DNA of 64,000 nt from Norana najaformis (Eukaryota; Annelida; Clitellata; Crassiclitellata; Hormogastridae), in the NCBI GenBank assembly GCA_964023275.1, contig OZ029915.1, positions 34,840,573 to 34,904,572 of the forward strand. The letters are read 5' to 3'. The notes beneath the pieces are model-generated. The model saw only the letters and a list, made by a program, of their open reading frames with translations, was not told the origin of the DNA and did no database searches. Every line of letters starts with the position of its first letter. Position 1 is the first letter of the stretch. Shown here piece by piece: positions 34,567 through 46,517 of the stretch. Both the position numbers and the translations under genes were made by a program.

Positions 34567-35425
34567 ATGGGAATGCCTTCTTCCATCGAGCAAACCTACG
34601 TGCGAAACTTACTGAAACTTACCACCTTTGAGGTCCTAGACAGTTCCTTTGAAGTAACGCGTGGGCCGCTCACCATCGCCAAATCTACCGACCCGGATCT
34701 CGGCCGCTATCTGCGAACCTTATCCATGGGTTTAAAGTTCTCCTTGAAAAGTGGTCAACTACAGTTGCCAGTTGGTCGTGAGAGAGACCTTAATATCTAC
34801 ATGGATGATTCGGAATGCCCTTGGGCCAAGCAACTGAGACAACACATTGTCAGCTTCGGCATGAAACAACACGTCGCAGTGCCCACACACACCAACGGTG
34901 GCTCTCTCGATATGGTCATCACACGAGATGATTACAGTCCAGTCACAGTAGTCCCGAATCACAGTCTGCTGACCTAAAACATTCCGTTCATCTACTTCTT
35001 CCCGCTCTTCAAAGAGATTACAGTACGAGATTGGAAGTCACTGGGATGGAAAGCCTTCTGCCACAGCCTACTCAACAGTCGTATTTACCGGAAACCTGCA
35101 GAGGCTGGACTTTTCTGAACAAAGTTGGTATACTTTTGGCTCCACCATCAACCGCCTACACTTCCCTCAAACTCCGTTTGCATCAGGCGCAACCATCTCA
35201 CTACATGGTTTGACTCAGAATGCAGAATAACGCGCAGGATAGCCAGATGAAATGAGCGCCGTTTCAGGAGAACAGGACAAGCCAAGAACCGAAGTGAATA
35301 AATTCAGTTTCTGCGGGAAAGCATTCATTTTCTTCACAAGAAACGCTGCCACTGGGAGAGTCTGATCGTCCACTCAAAGGACACCAGGTCCTGGTGGCTC
35401 GGGATGACATGTCAACGCTTCTGGG
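34567..35425 (+). pseudogene. LINE remnant: end of APE endonuclease and linker to RT
   Basis: Open from 34567 to the stop at 34977: LTTFEVLDSSFEVTRGPLTIA, a decayed middle, RDLNIYMDD (GDLNIH-DD block, about 34785), SFGMKQHV, PTHTNGGSLDMVITRDD and NHSLLT, which are the terminal strands of an L2/CR1-type AP endonuclease. After the stop the linker follows in shifting frames: RDWKSLGWKAFCHSLL (about 35030), WFDSECRI (about 35208), ERRFRRTGQAKN, KKRCHWESLIVHSKD (about 35340-35390). The RT itself is missing. It complements the RT-only copies at 17158 and 62106, but family identity between them is not shown. Confidence 0.75.
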
Positions 35426-35845
35426 CCGTTCGCGTACATACAGATTATATGCACCACATGAATAGGGAAGTCTCTGATGTATGCAAATGGACAGAGGGCT
35501 TAGCTCCACCTATGTGAGGTTTATACGTCCACTGCAAACGATCAAGCAATTCCTTCAGCTGCTGTGATCGGTCTGCCGCAGAAGCAGATTCTTAGCACGA
35601 AGTGCAGTGATGTTGCTGGTGCTATACGTGAATTAGGACAAGAAAGAGACGACCAAATGGATGACTGAGCATGATCAAGGCTTCCTTATATCTAGGACAT
35701 TCAAACGAGATCTGCATTTCGTTCGGCCGTTCTTCCGTTCATTCCCGGATGCATGTCGGTCGGTCGTTAGGTCTGTCGGCCATGGCAATCGTATGTATAC
35801 AGGACGGAAGAAGACGCCATTGCACAGTTCATGATTGGCCATAAG
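35426..35845. other. No gene seen
   Basis: Degraded LINE continuation possible. TCGGTCGGTCG-type words at 35755. Confidence 0.3.
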
Positions 35846-35849
35846 CGTA

Positions 35850-36078
35850 CATCAAGGCGCCTCTGTGCGCGAGGATGCCGGTTCGCATACCGATCGTGGC
35901 TATATTTCAGAGATTTTAATCTTGGGCTAACATGGTCAGTATATACGGCCACCTTAAATGGCTTGGCGCCCTTTCAAACGGGCAGCGATTATGAAGGATC
36001 TCGCCCGAAAAATCCATCGAATAACGAACAGGATATAGGTCTTACGGTCGCTATAGAAAACGTGTATAGAAGGACATA
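35850..36078 (+). mobile_element. SINE-like element, copy 2
   Basis: The head has a B-box-like word (GCCGGTTCGCATACC, 35878-35892). The body and 3' end match 24065-24232, ending TACGGTCGCTATAGAAAACG. A tRNA-type head plus a shared retroposon tail is the usual SINE layout. The A box is not certain. Confidence 0.5.
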
Positions 36079-36895
36079 GAGGGACATAGGCCCCTGATGA
36101 CTTCAGAGATATTGAACTATTGCTCCGCCTCGAATCGAGATGCATATGCATTTGACGTGGAAATGGTTGCATATCACTTGATATGTTTCGTTGACAACTT
36201 GATCTACTTTCAAATGGCCATCGATGACACCTTGGATCATTGCCCTCGGGTGGCTGTCAGCGCAAAGCCGAGTCAAACAGAGAATAATGTTACAACATTA
36301 TGTTTAAAAAGAAAATGTCTGACAAATATGTTCTAGTCTCAATCGAACTCACCGAAATTCAGCATTTCCTCCTTTACTGATTACCGAAATAAACAAAGCG
36401 CTAAAGACTGTCTATAGGAGTTGCTTCTGATATAGGAGTGGCTGCATATAAATACTCAACTAATGAATAAGAAACAAAGAAATGTATATGCTCAAGAATA
36501 TCAAATGACAGCAAATTTTCTATATCCTAGATGCTTGTATTCTGTCAACAAAAAGTCAAACGCACGCAGTGTATAAATAAGTCACAGTATCAGCTCGCTG
36601 TTACTGTCCATGCGTCTAGAGACAAATGGCGCAGTATTAAGACACTGACCAAATTCGTCAGACGTATCTTGCTACCGATCAGAAGAACGCAGATTCCACT
36701 ACTGTCTGTTCTTCTGTATATTCAGTTGGTCAGATGTTTTTCTGTCGCCGCCATGCAAAACCTACGGACTCTGATGCAGTCACCGCAGCACACGGTATAG
36801 CTTAGCCTAAGAGAGAAACGTCGAGCTTAGCACGACTTAATTTATGGCGAACAATTTCCTCTGACATAAAACCCAATGGACCGCTGCGTCTGAGG
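36079..36895. other. No gene seen
   Basis: Short frames without domains. Confidence 0.3.
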
Positions 36896-36899
36896 TCTG

Positions 36900-36993
36900 C
36901 TATATAAGACAGGGTTCGCTGCGCAACTGCAATGTCATGTCGACTGGCAGGGACGAGCGCGGCTCTTGAGATCGCTAGATTCCTAGAAGTCTG
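36900..36993 (+). CDS. Possible 5' exon: TATA-like box, ATG and consensus donor
   Basis: CTATATAAG at 36900, ATG at 36932, a 20-codon frame (MSCRLAGTSAALEIARFLEV) and TCTG|GTAAGT at 36993/36994. The TATA-like word may instead be a decayed LINE end (GCTATATAAG). The ATG sits where transcription would start, which weakens the case. Confidence 0.2.
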
Positions 36994-39900
36994 GTAAGTG
37001 ACATACGTGGCTTTTTAGAAGCGTCTCAGTCTACAATTGATAAACTTAACTGTTGTTGAACCACTATGAACTTGTTGAACCACTATGAACCCAAGACATG
37101 GATATGAGGAAAACTTCTGTTAGCATAAACGGAGACAGAACAAAATGGAGACATCTTGTTCAAACCTCACTGTCGGCACTGAAGAAAGAAGCAGAAGAAG
37201 AAACTATTTGGAGGTGTACCAAAGCTCTACCCTGGGCGGCGAAAATCTGCTACATTTGGTGCAACTGACATATGAACGCGATGTAAACAATTGACTAAGC
37301 CGATGTTAGTATAAACGACACCTGCAGTTGGATCCGCGACCGTTGCGTAACTTTATATGAGCTCAGGTCTAGACCAGACCTATTCGCATCGGAACCGGAA
37401 TTGCCTCATCTTCGGAATACTCACCTTCTCATAAGCACCGAATTTCTCAGTTTATGTTGGCTCTTGCTCCTCTTTAGAGGCTGAAGTTGAGCCACATTCG
37501 CACATATGCACTTCATGATAACTGGTCTTATTACTATTAGGCCCACTAACCTAATGTAATTATACAATGAGACCTTAGGCAGAGTACACTTGGAGGGTTT
37601 TCTCACTTCACAAAACGCCGTCTGCTGCTTCTCGAATGACTGGTTCATAAGATGCTTCATGTCATTCAAGTTATCGCATTTCATTGTACGGATTTCTAAA
37701 GCTAAGATGGAATTTATTAAATTAGGAATAACTTTTGTTTTCACATTTCGGCTTGGCACTACAGCGTCACGGAACTTCCACATTAAACTGACTTCTGAAG
37801 TCATTCAAATTAATGCATAACCTTAGATGTGAAAACTGAGTGGCCTGTGATTGCCTTCAACATGATTGAACTGGACTGAACTTGAATGAGTATAAATTAT
37901 TTTGATCGGAGGGACTGCGATGCATCGGGACAAGATCGGACCTTTGAGACTAGAGGTTAATAAAAAATGCTCTATTTTGAGCTGAACACGACTGTAAAGC
38001 TTAGACCAAAATAGACCAGAATATACTTAAAAAACGGCTAAACCTGGCTCGAACCTATGCTTTCCCTGAACCTAGGGTCGCGTTACATAGACCTAGGCTT
38101 AACGATTATATCCGATTAAGTTTGGTCAATCTTGGTGGCAAAGTACTTCCATAGAAAATCTTTGTGGTTGCTTTCACTTCCAGTTTTCGAGGACTAATTG
38201 AGCGCAGGTCAGGCCATTCAAAATAAAATAAATCTCTAAAAGAAAACCAGTGCGAAAGCTGCAAGCCCTTTCCACGGTTCACGGATGACATCTATGTTAA
38301 CATAATAACAGTTAGATGACGATGCAATAACAAGCGGCCAAATGTCAAGAGCGAGAATGATGCATTAACTACATTGGCAAGACTCCTAATCACCGGACGA
38401 TGAGAATTTGGTCACGCGCTAGCACTTTAACGCGAACGTATTGTACTTCAACTATGCGTCGTCATCTGGGTCTGGGTCTGAGAGTATCGATGGTATATGC
38501 TATTATACGCACGCAACTGCATCGTTACCAAAGCGGGTAACGTCGTGGGCGATAATTGCACTGAAAAGTTATCTTCCTTATGCATAAGCAAGTGAAGATG
38601 ACCTTTCAGTCCATGCGTTGAGACTGAGTTCCAGAACAAACCGACCGACCAACCGATCGACCAACCGACCGTTCACTAACCAGACGCCTGAATATTTTAC
38701 AAGTCGTGATTTACGCCGTTTCCCCGAATGTAACCGTAACGTTTCCAGCCGAGCTAATGAACGTATGTTATGCACGTTGTTTCCGACAGGAAATGGCAAT
38801 GGCGTTACCTTCTATACATTTCAAAGTTTCTCAATTTCCAGTTTCACTGGTTTTGAGATGTAGCCACAGGAATACGATTCCAACAGTTCTATTCTCCATT
38901 TAAGCGTCATTATCTTTTTGTTGAAGACCCCAAGTTCTTCTGTTATACCATAGCTGTCTTTCAACTGCATCTTGTCGAGGGTCTTAATTTTATGTTTACC
39001 ATAATTAATGCTCACGGATGGAATGTACTAAAATGTTTTAATTTGTTTTCTTGTGCAAATGCTTACAGCACGATCGTTTTGACAAATATTACATTAGAAT
39101 TTACAAAAGTTTTTCTCATAAAGTTTTATGTCAATGCTGCAGGATTGTTGATTTCATTCAGCGTGTTCATGTTGCTTGAGTCACATTATATCCATCTTTT
39201 GTACGGTACGTGTTGTGCGAATTGATAATAGATGCTCTGCGAAAGTCATTGGGTCTCTAATGTATTTGGCGTCTAATTCCAGCGCTAATGCTACACTTCA
39301 CTATAAATATACGTAGGACATGCGAAATTTACATGTTTAGTTTGTAATCGGCACATGGACATCTTTAAAATATGTGCATTGCATAATTCACTTGGGTTCT
39401 GTAACTGCGGTCTGCGCTGAATACAGTGACTTGATCGTTCTCGCTCTACAGTGTTGAGGAGTTTCTGCACTTGGCTTCTGTGTCTTGCGTAATCCTTTGA
39501 AGCTTGGATTTCAATCAATCAGAATTGCAACGTATAAAATTTAATGGGTGCTAATGGTTTGCAGAAAATCGTCCTCGGCCTAATCATAATGTACACTGCA
39601 TGCAGGACCAAATTGCCCTAGCGCGTTTATAATGAACTAGGCAAAACGAAAGTGACGAACAAGATTTCGGTTGAATTAGCTTAGAGACGATGCTGCCAAA
39701 TTTGCTGCATTGTTTTGGATCCAAATCGCGATAGTTCGGATCGTAACATTTTGGATCGTTACAACTAAACAGACAATGTTGATAATCAATAAGCAAGACA
39801 TACATAGACTGGTCGCAATCTGCAGCCTACGCGGTAGTCGATATAAGGACAAGACAAATCGTGTTTACAATAAAACCAAGCAAAATTGATAGAAGCCACT

Positions 39901-40110
39901 GGCGTTAATGAGGTTGGCGTCTACTGCTTACGGTAGACAGTGATCAGGAAATTAATCTTTCTGTGATTAACAACTTCTATAATCTTTTATTTTGTCACAT
40001 AGGTATATACGTCTTTCGTTCATACTGTATTTCTGACTCTCACTATAGTTTTTCTTTCTTCTGAACCAACGAGTAGTGTATGCTGAACAATATATTAATC
40101 TTGTCTATAT
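36994..40110. other. No gene seen
   Basis: Includes the 127-codon minus frame at 37804-37421 without domains, and an ACCGACCAACCGATCGACC simple run at 38639-38672. Otherwise unique AT-rich DNA. Confidence 0.3.
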
Positions 40111-40114
40111 ATTA

Positions 40115-40178
40115 ATCATCTATAGAGCCGTTATCATAATGCCCAAGGCATCAGTCAATGGTCGCTTCAAGTGAAACA
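40115..40178 (-). mobile_element. L2-type LINE 3' end (ATC/ATT-tail family)
   Basis: Minus sense: CACTTGAAGCGACCATTGAC, TGATGCCTTGGGCATTATGA, TAACGGCTCTATAGATG. GGCGC is changed to GGCTC. Confidence 0.6.
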
Positions 40179-40391
40179 ATAGTCAAATCTTGTACTTGTG
40201 AACGTAATATTGCGTTGCTAGATTGCGCGTTTTCATAGAAAATTTACATGCGTCGTCGAGTTGATTTGTTTTTGCACGCGCTGTTCACGTGCTTACGGCT
40301 GCCGCACGTCAGACGAGTGGCAGAGAGTGGCTGGCAGAGCCCTGCCGGCAGGTGGGCTGACATCAGCAGCAATTTTTCCTGATATGTATTT

Positions 40392-40610
40392 TATCACGTG
40401 GAAGCTCACGCGGCCTATGTTGAGATGAGTCAGCGGCTTTTTGGGAAACCTGCTATTGCGCAATATTGGGAGGCCGGCCTATATAAGCGGAAGCAGTTGC
40501 ATTGTTAATACAGCGCGGATTTGTAGCACTGGTTATTGTTTGCTAAGTTGAAAGTTTGAATTACAAATGTCGTTGATAGCTGTCTGCGTTTAGAAACTAT
40601 GACGGGAAAC
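40392..40610 (+). repeat. Promoter-like dispersed repeat, copy B
   Basis: Matches copy A at 4053. It has a clean TATA box (GGCCTATATAAGCGG, about 40479) and GCATTGTTAATACAGCGCGG after it. Downstream TACAAATGTCGTTGATAG matches copy C at 15079. Best read as an LTR or LINE 5' UTR fragment. Confidence 0.5.
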
Positions 40611-42150
40611 GAGAAACCAGTGAGTAAGCAAGTTGAAACAGATGAATCTTAAGTTTAGACCTGAATAACATTAAAAGGACTGACATAACGCAAGGAACTG
40701 GACAGTAAATTCCAAGCTTTGGACCAGCATCAAGAACGTTCGAGAACTCGACATTTAAAACATATTCGCCTCAGTTCTTTAGTCTGGTTCTTAAAATTGT
40801 CAACTTCATGCTTTTTAAACTTAAAAAACGTGTACATAGACGGTGTAATCACAAAGACGGATTTGCAGGAAAAGCAGTTTTGCGAAATAATTTTGTGATT
40901 GCTAAGATCTGAAACACAAGGACGGCCAGGCGCTGAGCACATAAGCCGTTAGGTGTTTCGTGTTGGGACATGGATCGACTGGGGTCGGTGAATCCAGCCT
41001 TGGACCTACACGAACCGACCTGTGATAGTCTGTTGTGACGACCTTTGTAAAAAAAAACAGAAAAAACACTGGTCTCAGACAGACTAGTTGAAATAGTCGT
41101 GTCATTGGGTGCATGCGCATTATGCTGTCACAATGCTTCAAAGCGTGCAGCGGATCTGAAATCAATGTTTGGTGTCGGACACTCCCGCACTTGTCAATGA
41201 ATCAGACCCCATTAGGCATTAGCCAGGTAGGCAGCATTTCATTGAACAACGACATACGGGTAACTGAATAGGCAGCTCGCATGTGTCTGCTAAAAGGTGT
41301 CAATATGCTTTTCATTGGGTCGATAGGCGTGCTTACGCATATCCCGACTGCAGATTTTTACTGCGTTTCAACTGGAACAATTCTGTCAACTGCTGTTCTC
41401 CGTTTAAGCTGAAACCCGTTTCAGTATCTGCATCTTCCTCATCCACTCGTGGCCATCCTACCCACTGTCCCTCGTCCCAGTGCACATGTGAAGCATCATG
41501 TCTGTTTTGCCGATAAAGAAGGAAAATCGACTGACCAGCTAGTTACGGTAGATACGAAATGGTGGAATGCAGCTGACAGTCAGTATCAGACTTCTTGAAA
41601 GTTTCTACCTTTTCTCTCTTGTCGGATGAATCCAATAAAAACTGGTCCAATTATTCCAGTCCTTTTTACTAGTTTAAATAGCTACATTTATTGGGTATTT
41701 TTTATCTGAATAACGGCTGATCGACCTATATACGCTAAAGACCATTAAAGTCAACAAGGAGAATACATGAATATACAAATAGCGCATATTAACTTAAGTA
41801 CATTATAATTTTCCGAATTATGATACTAATTACCTCTGCAACCTTTTGGAGCTCGCAATACATTTAAATGAAACTGTTGTTATTTTTCACCTGTAAGAAT
41901 AAAGAGCTTTGTATTTAGAACATGCTTTTGCAAGCCAGAGAACTGTAAATTCAGGCAATTAACGAGCATAAGGAGTTCACAATACATTTCATAAAACTGT
42001 TACTGTTTTATAACTGAAAGAATAAAGAGCTATGGTTTCGAGGGAAATGATAGCAAAGCTGCAGGTTAGTAAGAAAAATAGTTAGCTCTTTTAAGCTAAC
42101 GTCCATCTACTAATGCATATCTCGCGATATATTTGTTTCAGATATTCATT
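40611..42150. other. No gene seen
   Basis: Short frames only. AT-rich from 41600. Confidence 0.3.
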
Positions 42151-42154
42151 CAAC

Positions 42155-42215
42155 TTCATCGACTAATGCCTTGTGTATTATGATAATGGCGCTATATAAG
42201 TCGTTATATTAGATT
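42155..42215 (+). mobile_element. L2-type LINE 3' end (ATC/ATT-tail family)
   Basis: CGACTAATGCCTTGTGTATTATGATAATGGCGCTATATAAGTCG. Confidence 0.55.
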
Positions 42216-43545
42216 AGATAACATGACATAAGCAGAGGAAGACTTGCTCTGTGTCCTTGTCAACGATTATGGCCATAATAAAAAAGTTCTTAAATTATTG
42301 TAAACTACCCACCAAAATTCAGCCGCATCTCTTTGGCATTAGTTGCTGTCAATAACGCTCTGAGAAAATGTCATTGCCCGAGTTCTGCTCTTTCAACCTG
42401 ATAACAGCCGAACAAGAAGAATAGCATTTCGTGACGTCAGCAACCTAAATAACCCCGTGGTTTTAGAAGCTGGTCATTCCATGTTGTGCTGATAGTATAG
42501 GCCGTTTTTACCTTTCGCGTTTTCTACTAAAACAGCCGAGCAAACTATTCAAAATCTTATCTTTGTCGGTAAGGACATTTGTAAAAGTATGACAGAGTCG
42601 TTGCTTTCAGACTCGGCGATAACTAGTCTTTGTGCTCTCGAACGAACGTGTTTAATAACTCTGAACGATATGACAATGGTTCTGATTAATTATTGCCACT
42701 AATGTTCTGAGATAAATAAAGATGGCGGCTGTTCTGATCTGCAGATAAAAGGAGCCGTCTTAAATGATGAATGGCTTCGTATGCGGCCTTTGCCAGCTCT
42801 ATAGGCCAACTGGCATGTCGCCTTCCTTCCATTCAGCCGATTCCTGTTCTGCGCCAGGGTTTTCACTTCACAAAGTTGGTATATCAATTATGGACCGTGT
42901 AAAGGAAGGCCTATTGTGCAAGTGAGCACTTGACCGGTACAAGTCCGGACAACTCGCGGAGAAGTATATTCGTCGATCTTGAAGTCTATATGCGACACAT
43001 AGATCTATATACATGCGGTCTTATATACAACCGGCAATTCTAAATCATATGTTCTGCTAACCTGGCATAATACAAAGCCGCTTGGCAAAGACAGTTTAGT
43101 ATTATTATAGGTCCTGATATATGGGTTCAGACTTGTCTGCGCGTTGCGGTCTAATGCCTCAAAGACTAATCAGCGGACCGTGGAGGTGGACCATAGCAGA
43201 CGGACAAGCCTGTGCAGGAAGCTACGTGCACTTTGTTCTAGTGGAAGCAGTCGCTGGTGCACATCGAACGAATCGTCGTAGACCACTTACAGGAAATCGT
43301 TAGAATCCGAAAGGCACCTAATTAATCAATCTTTGTTAGCTGTAGGTTTGTATGCATACATAAATATTAGGATCGTGCACAATGTGAACTGATGCATTTG
43401 CATTACACGAATAATACACGTACAGAAAGGAAAGCTTTGCGCAAAGCAGTTGTCTTAAACAACACGCAGCGGCATTTCGTTAGATTGATACACTTGAATT
43501 GACACGTTATTCATCTAGGTATAGATTAATTTCCACCTCAGTACA
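42216..43545. other. No gene seen
   Basis: Unique sequence. The frame at 43121-43303 is not recognised. Confidence 0.3.
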
Positions 43546-43549
43546 GAAC

Positions 43550-43846
43550 TAGAGATGGCAGGAGAAGAGAGGAGTCTGTTCGTTTTAATCAAAAACAGGA
43601 AGCTTTCATACTTCGGGCATGTGCTACGAAAGAGTGGAAACTGCTTAGAGAAAGAGATCTTCCAAAGCACAATTCCTGGATCCCGAGCTCGGGGAAGCCC
43701 AAGATGACATGGATCGATAACATCAAGTAGTGGACTGAATTATTGTTCGACCAGTTATTACAGGAGACAAGGAACAGTAGTAGATGGCATAAACTTGTCT
43801 TTCGTGCAGCCAATGCTCGGCTCCTCGAGGACGGTTGAAGACAAGA
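43550..43846 (+). pseudogene. LINE C-terminal remnant (KLxYFGHVxR type)
   Basis: Frames give KNRKLSYFGHVLRKSGNCLE, KEIFQSTIPGSRARGSPR, then after a frame change WIDNIK, a stop, WTELLFDQLLQETRN, SRWHKLVFRAANARLLEDG and a stop at 43846. This is the conserved tail of an endonuclease-RT family distinct from L2, with GHVLR, GSRGRGRPK and W-DNIK-W blocks. It is followed by ACAAGACAGGACAAGAC, a simple-repeat tail, and then at once by an L2 element. Confidence 0.75.
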
Positions 43847-43861
43847 CAGGACAAGACTGAG

Positions 43862-44160
43862 CATCAGTTATGTTAGCTGATTTCAGCAGGCGCCCCTTTT
43901 CTCTCACTGGCCCTAGACTCAGGAACTCTCTTCTGGCAAACGTTCTCTTTGTAAAGTCTGTCTTGGCCTTCAGATCTCGACTAAAAATTCTTCACTTCCT
44001 GGATTCATTTCCTACGTCGGCTATTTCTGTGTCTTCTTGGATACCCTTCTTGATTTTTTTGACCAGACTCACCACTGAATTTGGTTTGTACAACGATTTT
44101 GCTTAGCAGCGACCACTGACTGATGCTTTAACCATTATTACAGTGGCGCTGTAGAAGTTC
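43862..44160 (+). mobile_element. L2-type LINE C-terminus and 3' UTR
   Basis: PFSLTGPRLRNSLLANVLFV and LAFRSRLKIL (43893-43995) are the FSVAGPRLWNSLP and AFRSQLKTHL blocks. The 3' UTR: CAACGATTTTGCTTAGCAGCG, CTGATGCTTTAACCATTATT, ACAGTGGCGCTGTAGAAGTT. 5' truncated next to the other LINE tail. Sister copy at 11685. Confidence 0.75.
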
Positions 44161-44190
44161 TCATCATCATCATCATCATCATCATCATAT
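44161..44190 (+). repeat. ATC trinucleotide tail of the LINE
   Basis: About nine CAT/ATC units directly after the L2 3' end. Confidence 0.85.
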
Positions 44191-44631
<441 letters not shown>

Positions 44632-44719
44632 AAAGGCAATCGATTGGAAAATTTATGCACAGTCCTTGTTGGAAAAATTGAACCTCTAAGCACTAAAGAG
44701 ATCTTTGATAACCTGATCG

Positions 44720-44900
44720 AATTCGTATGCCTTGGCGAGGGACTATGTCTATGAAGCCTTCTGTTTGCAAACACCTCTAACAGAAACCCGATTTCATGCA
44801 GGCATACCATGAGCGATAATGAATAAACTTGTGCCCTGCGCTTAGCTTGTAAGTAGGACTTTTGTAATTTAGTAATTTTCGATTTTATGATTACGATTTA
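44720..44900 (+). repeat. Duplicated segment B, copy 1
   Basis: 181 bp, matching 45077-45257 with one noticed difference (TCTATGAAG versus TCTACGAAG). Confidence 0.9.
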
Positions 44901-45075
44901 ATGTAATTTTCTTGTCTGAGATCAAAGATTTACTTTACTTCTGCGATATGCCTCCTTATTGCCAGCCAAAGACGCTTCATGATCTGCGGTATCTGTTACC
45001 TTCTCATGAAGACCCTGTAAAAGAGGTACATCTAGATTTTGATATCTCATTCTTTCGCGACTTAGACAACATCAG
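44901..45075 (+). repeat. Duplicated segment A, copy 1
   Basis: 175 bp, apparently identical to 46343-46517, starting ATGTAATTTTCTTGTCTGAG. Confidence 0.9.
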
Positions 45076-45169
45076 AAATTCGTATGCCTTGGCGAGGGAC
45101 TATGTCTACGAAGCCTTCTGTTTGCAAACACCTCTAACAGAAACCCGATTTCATGCAGGCATACCATGA
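44912..45169 (+). CDS. Partial ORF across segments A and B, unknown protein
   Basis: The frame runs from segment A into B2: LLYFCDMPPYCQPKTLHDLR, then PVKEVHLDFDISFFRDLDNI, then SYALARDYVYEAFCLQTPL, and ends FHAGIP. The stop is followed after a few bases by AATAAA (about 45178). There is no ATG at the start; TTTTCTTGTCTGAG at its beginning could be a 3' splice site, so this looks like a last exon. The composition is protein-like, but no family is recognised. Parts of it are repeated at 44720 (B only, out of frame with the CTG run) and 46343 (A only). Confidence 0.35.
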   Translation: MSEIKDLLYFCDMPPYCQPKTLHDLRYLLPSHEDPVKEVHLDFDISFFRDLDNIRNSYALARDYVYEAFCLQTPLTETRFHAGIP

Positions 45170-45257
45170 GCGATAATGAATAAACTTGTGCCCTGCGCTT
45201 AGCTTGTAAGTAGGACTTTTGTAATTTAGTAATTTTCGATTTTATGATTACGATTTA
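45077..45257 (+). repeat. Duplicated segment B, copy 2
   Basis: See 44720-44900. Carries the stop codon and AATAAA. Confidence 0.9.
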
Positions 45258-46342
45258 TTATTACGAGCCGCATTTAGAATAGCTTTTTTGAAATGCTTAC
45301 AAGTCACGCATAATTATTTGTTTATTTCCTTTAAATTCGTCGTCCTAGTGTTTACCAGAATAGTTTACATGCTTGCATGTGTGTTCATTCGTGTGTAGCC
45401 ACGTGTTGTTGCTGTTGTTGTCGTTGTTGCTGTTGTTCGTTGTGTGTTTGCCCTGTTTGGTAATTTCATGTAGGCGTAGTAGTAGTAAGTTACGAAATCC
45501 TGCAATGGAACCTTGACATCTTTATACGTCGGCTGGCAAAGGGCTTACACTACTGATATTAACCTCGGCAGTAGCAGCAGCAGCTGCTGCAGTAACATCA
45601 GGCCTTGAAACGACTGCAGGAGGATGCCTGCCCATCTGCAAGGCCTTCCTTCTGCTTCAGCAGCCCAAGGTGAGGAATAAGGCCATAGCCTGACATTCCA
45701 GCTGTTATAGTGATAAATGGTGGCATCGTGTAGGCCGGAGATTATGAATATTAATAAAACATGCAACTCGAGAGCAACGATGTTCACGGGGAATCCACAG
45801 TCCTGGTTACATTAATCTGCCTGGAGTCCTGGTTGCCGGCTGCGATGGGTCCGGGTGGCAAACTCCTTTTCCGTTTGGTTCCTTGTAGGCTGGAAACAAA
45901 TATTTTCTTGCAAAGATTTCCGAATTTACTGGATGCTATACCGTTCAGTGCTTTCCATTTCCCCGCGAGAATTGGCTTAGCCGTTGTCCTCAACTTAGGA
46001 ACATAAAACGAATGAAGTGATTGATGTCACGTGGGTTCTTTCGATAAGGCCATTGCCATTTGGCCCGGCTCTCATAAGGTATACTTCGCAAAGCTGTCGA
46101 GACGACGATGCAATGCAGTAAAATTTAAAATATGGCTCTATCAAGCGACTGCGATCATGAGAACAGCATTCAGACAAATAAGATTTTCGTGACGTTATTC
46201 AGATCCGTTTCTCTGGCGTCTGAGAATGGCGCTTGGGAATTGGCGGACTTTTATGGTCCATTTCGTTTTACAATCATTGGACGAAAATGAAGCTAAATCG
46301 ACGCCAGGTTTTAACAAACTATTTGAGAATCTCTGAGTAAAA
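45258..46342. other. No confident gene; candidate exon 45572-45669
   Basis: A plus-strand frame with an Ala run (VAAAAAAVTSGLETT) ends QQPK at CCCAAG|GTGAGG (45669), a good donor, after an AG at 45571. Frames on both strands at 45761-46006 overlap and are undecided. A 29-codon frame at 46200-46290 (ASENGAWELADFYGPFRF) ends at a stop before segment A2. GTTGTTGCT repeats lie at 45405-45442. Confidence 0.2.
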
Positions 46343-46517
46343 ATGTAATTTTCTTGTCTGAGATCAAAGATTTACTTTACTTCTGCGATATGCCTCCTTA
46401 TTGCCAGCCAAAGACGCTTCATGATCTGCGGTATCTGTTACCTTCTCATGAAGACCCTGTAAAAGAGGTACATCTAGATTTTGATATCTCATTCTTTCGC
46501 GACTTAGACAACATCAG
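46343..46517 (+). repeat. Duplicated segment A, copy 2
   Basis: Apparently identical to 44901-45075, then diverges at ACATCAG|GGACCC. Its frame ends 7 codons later. Confidence 0.9.

Noticed and set aside
34567-34780. Integrase or gypsy-like reading of PLTIAKSTDPDLGRYL
   Set aside because: The following residues are a clear LINE endonuclease end, and FEVL...PLTIA fits the endonuclease strand before it. One LINE explains the whole stretch.
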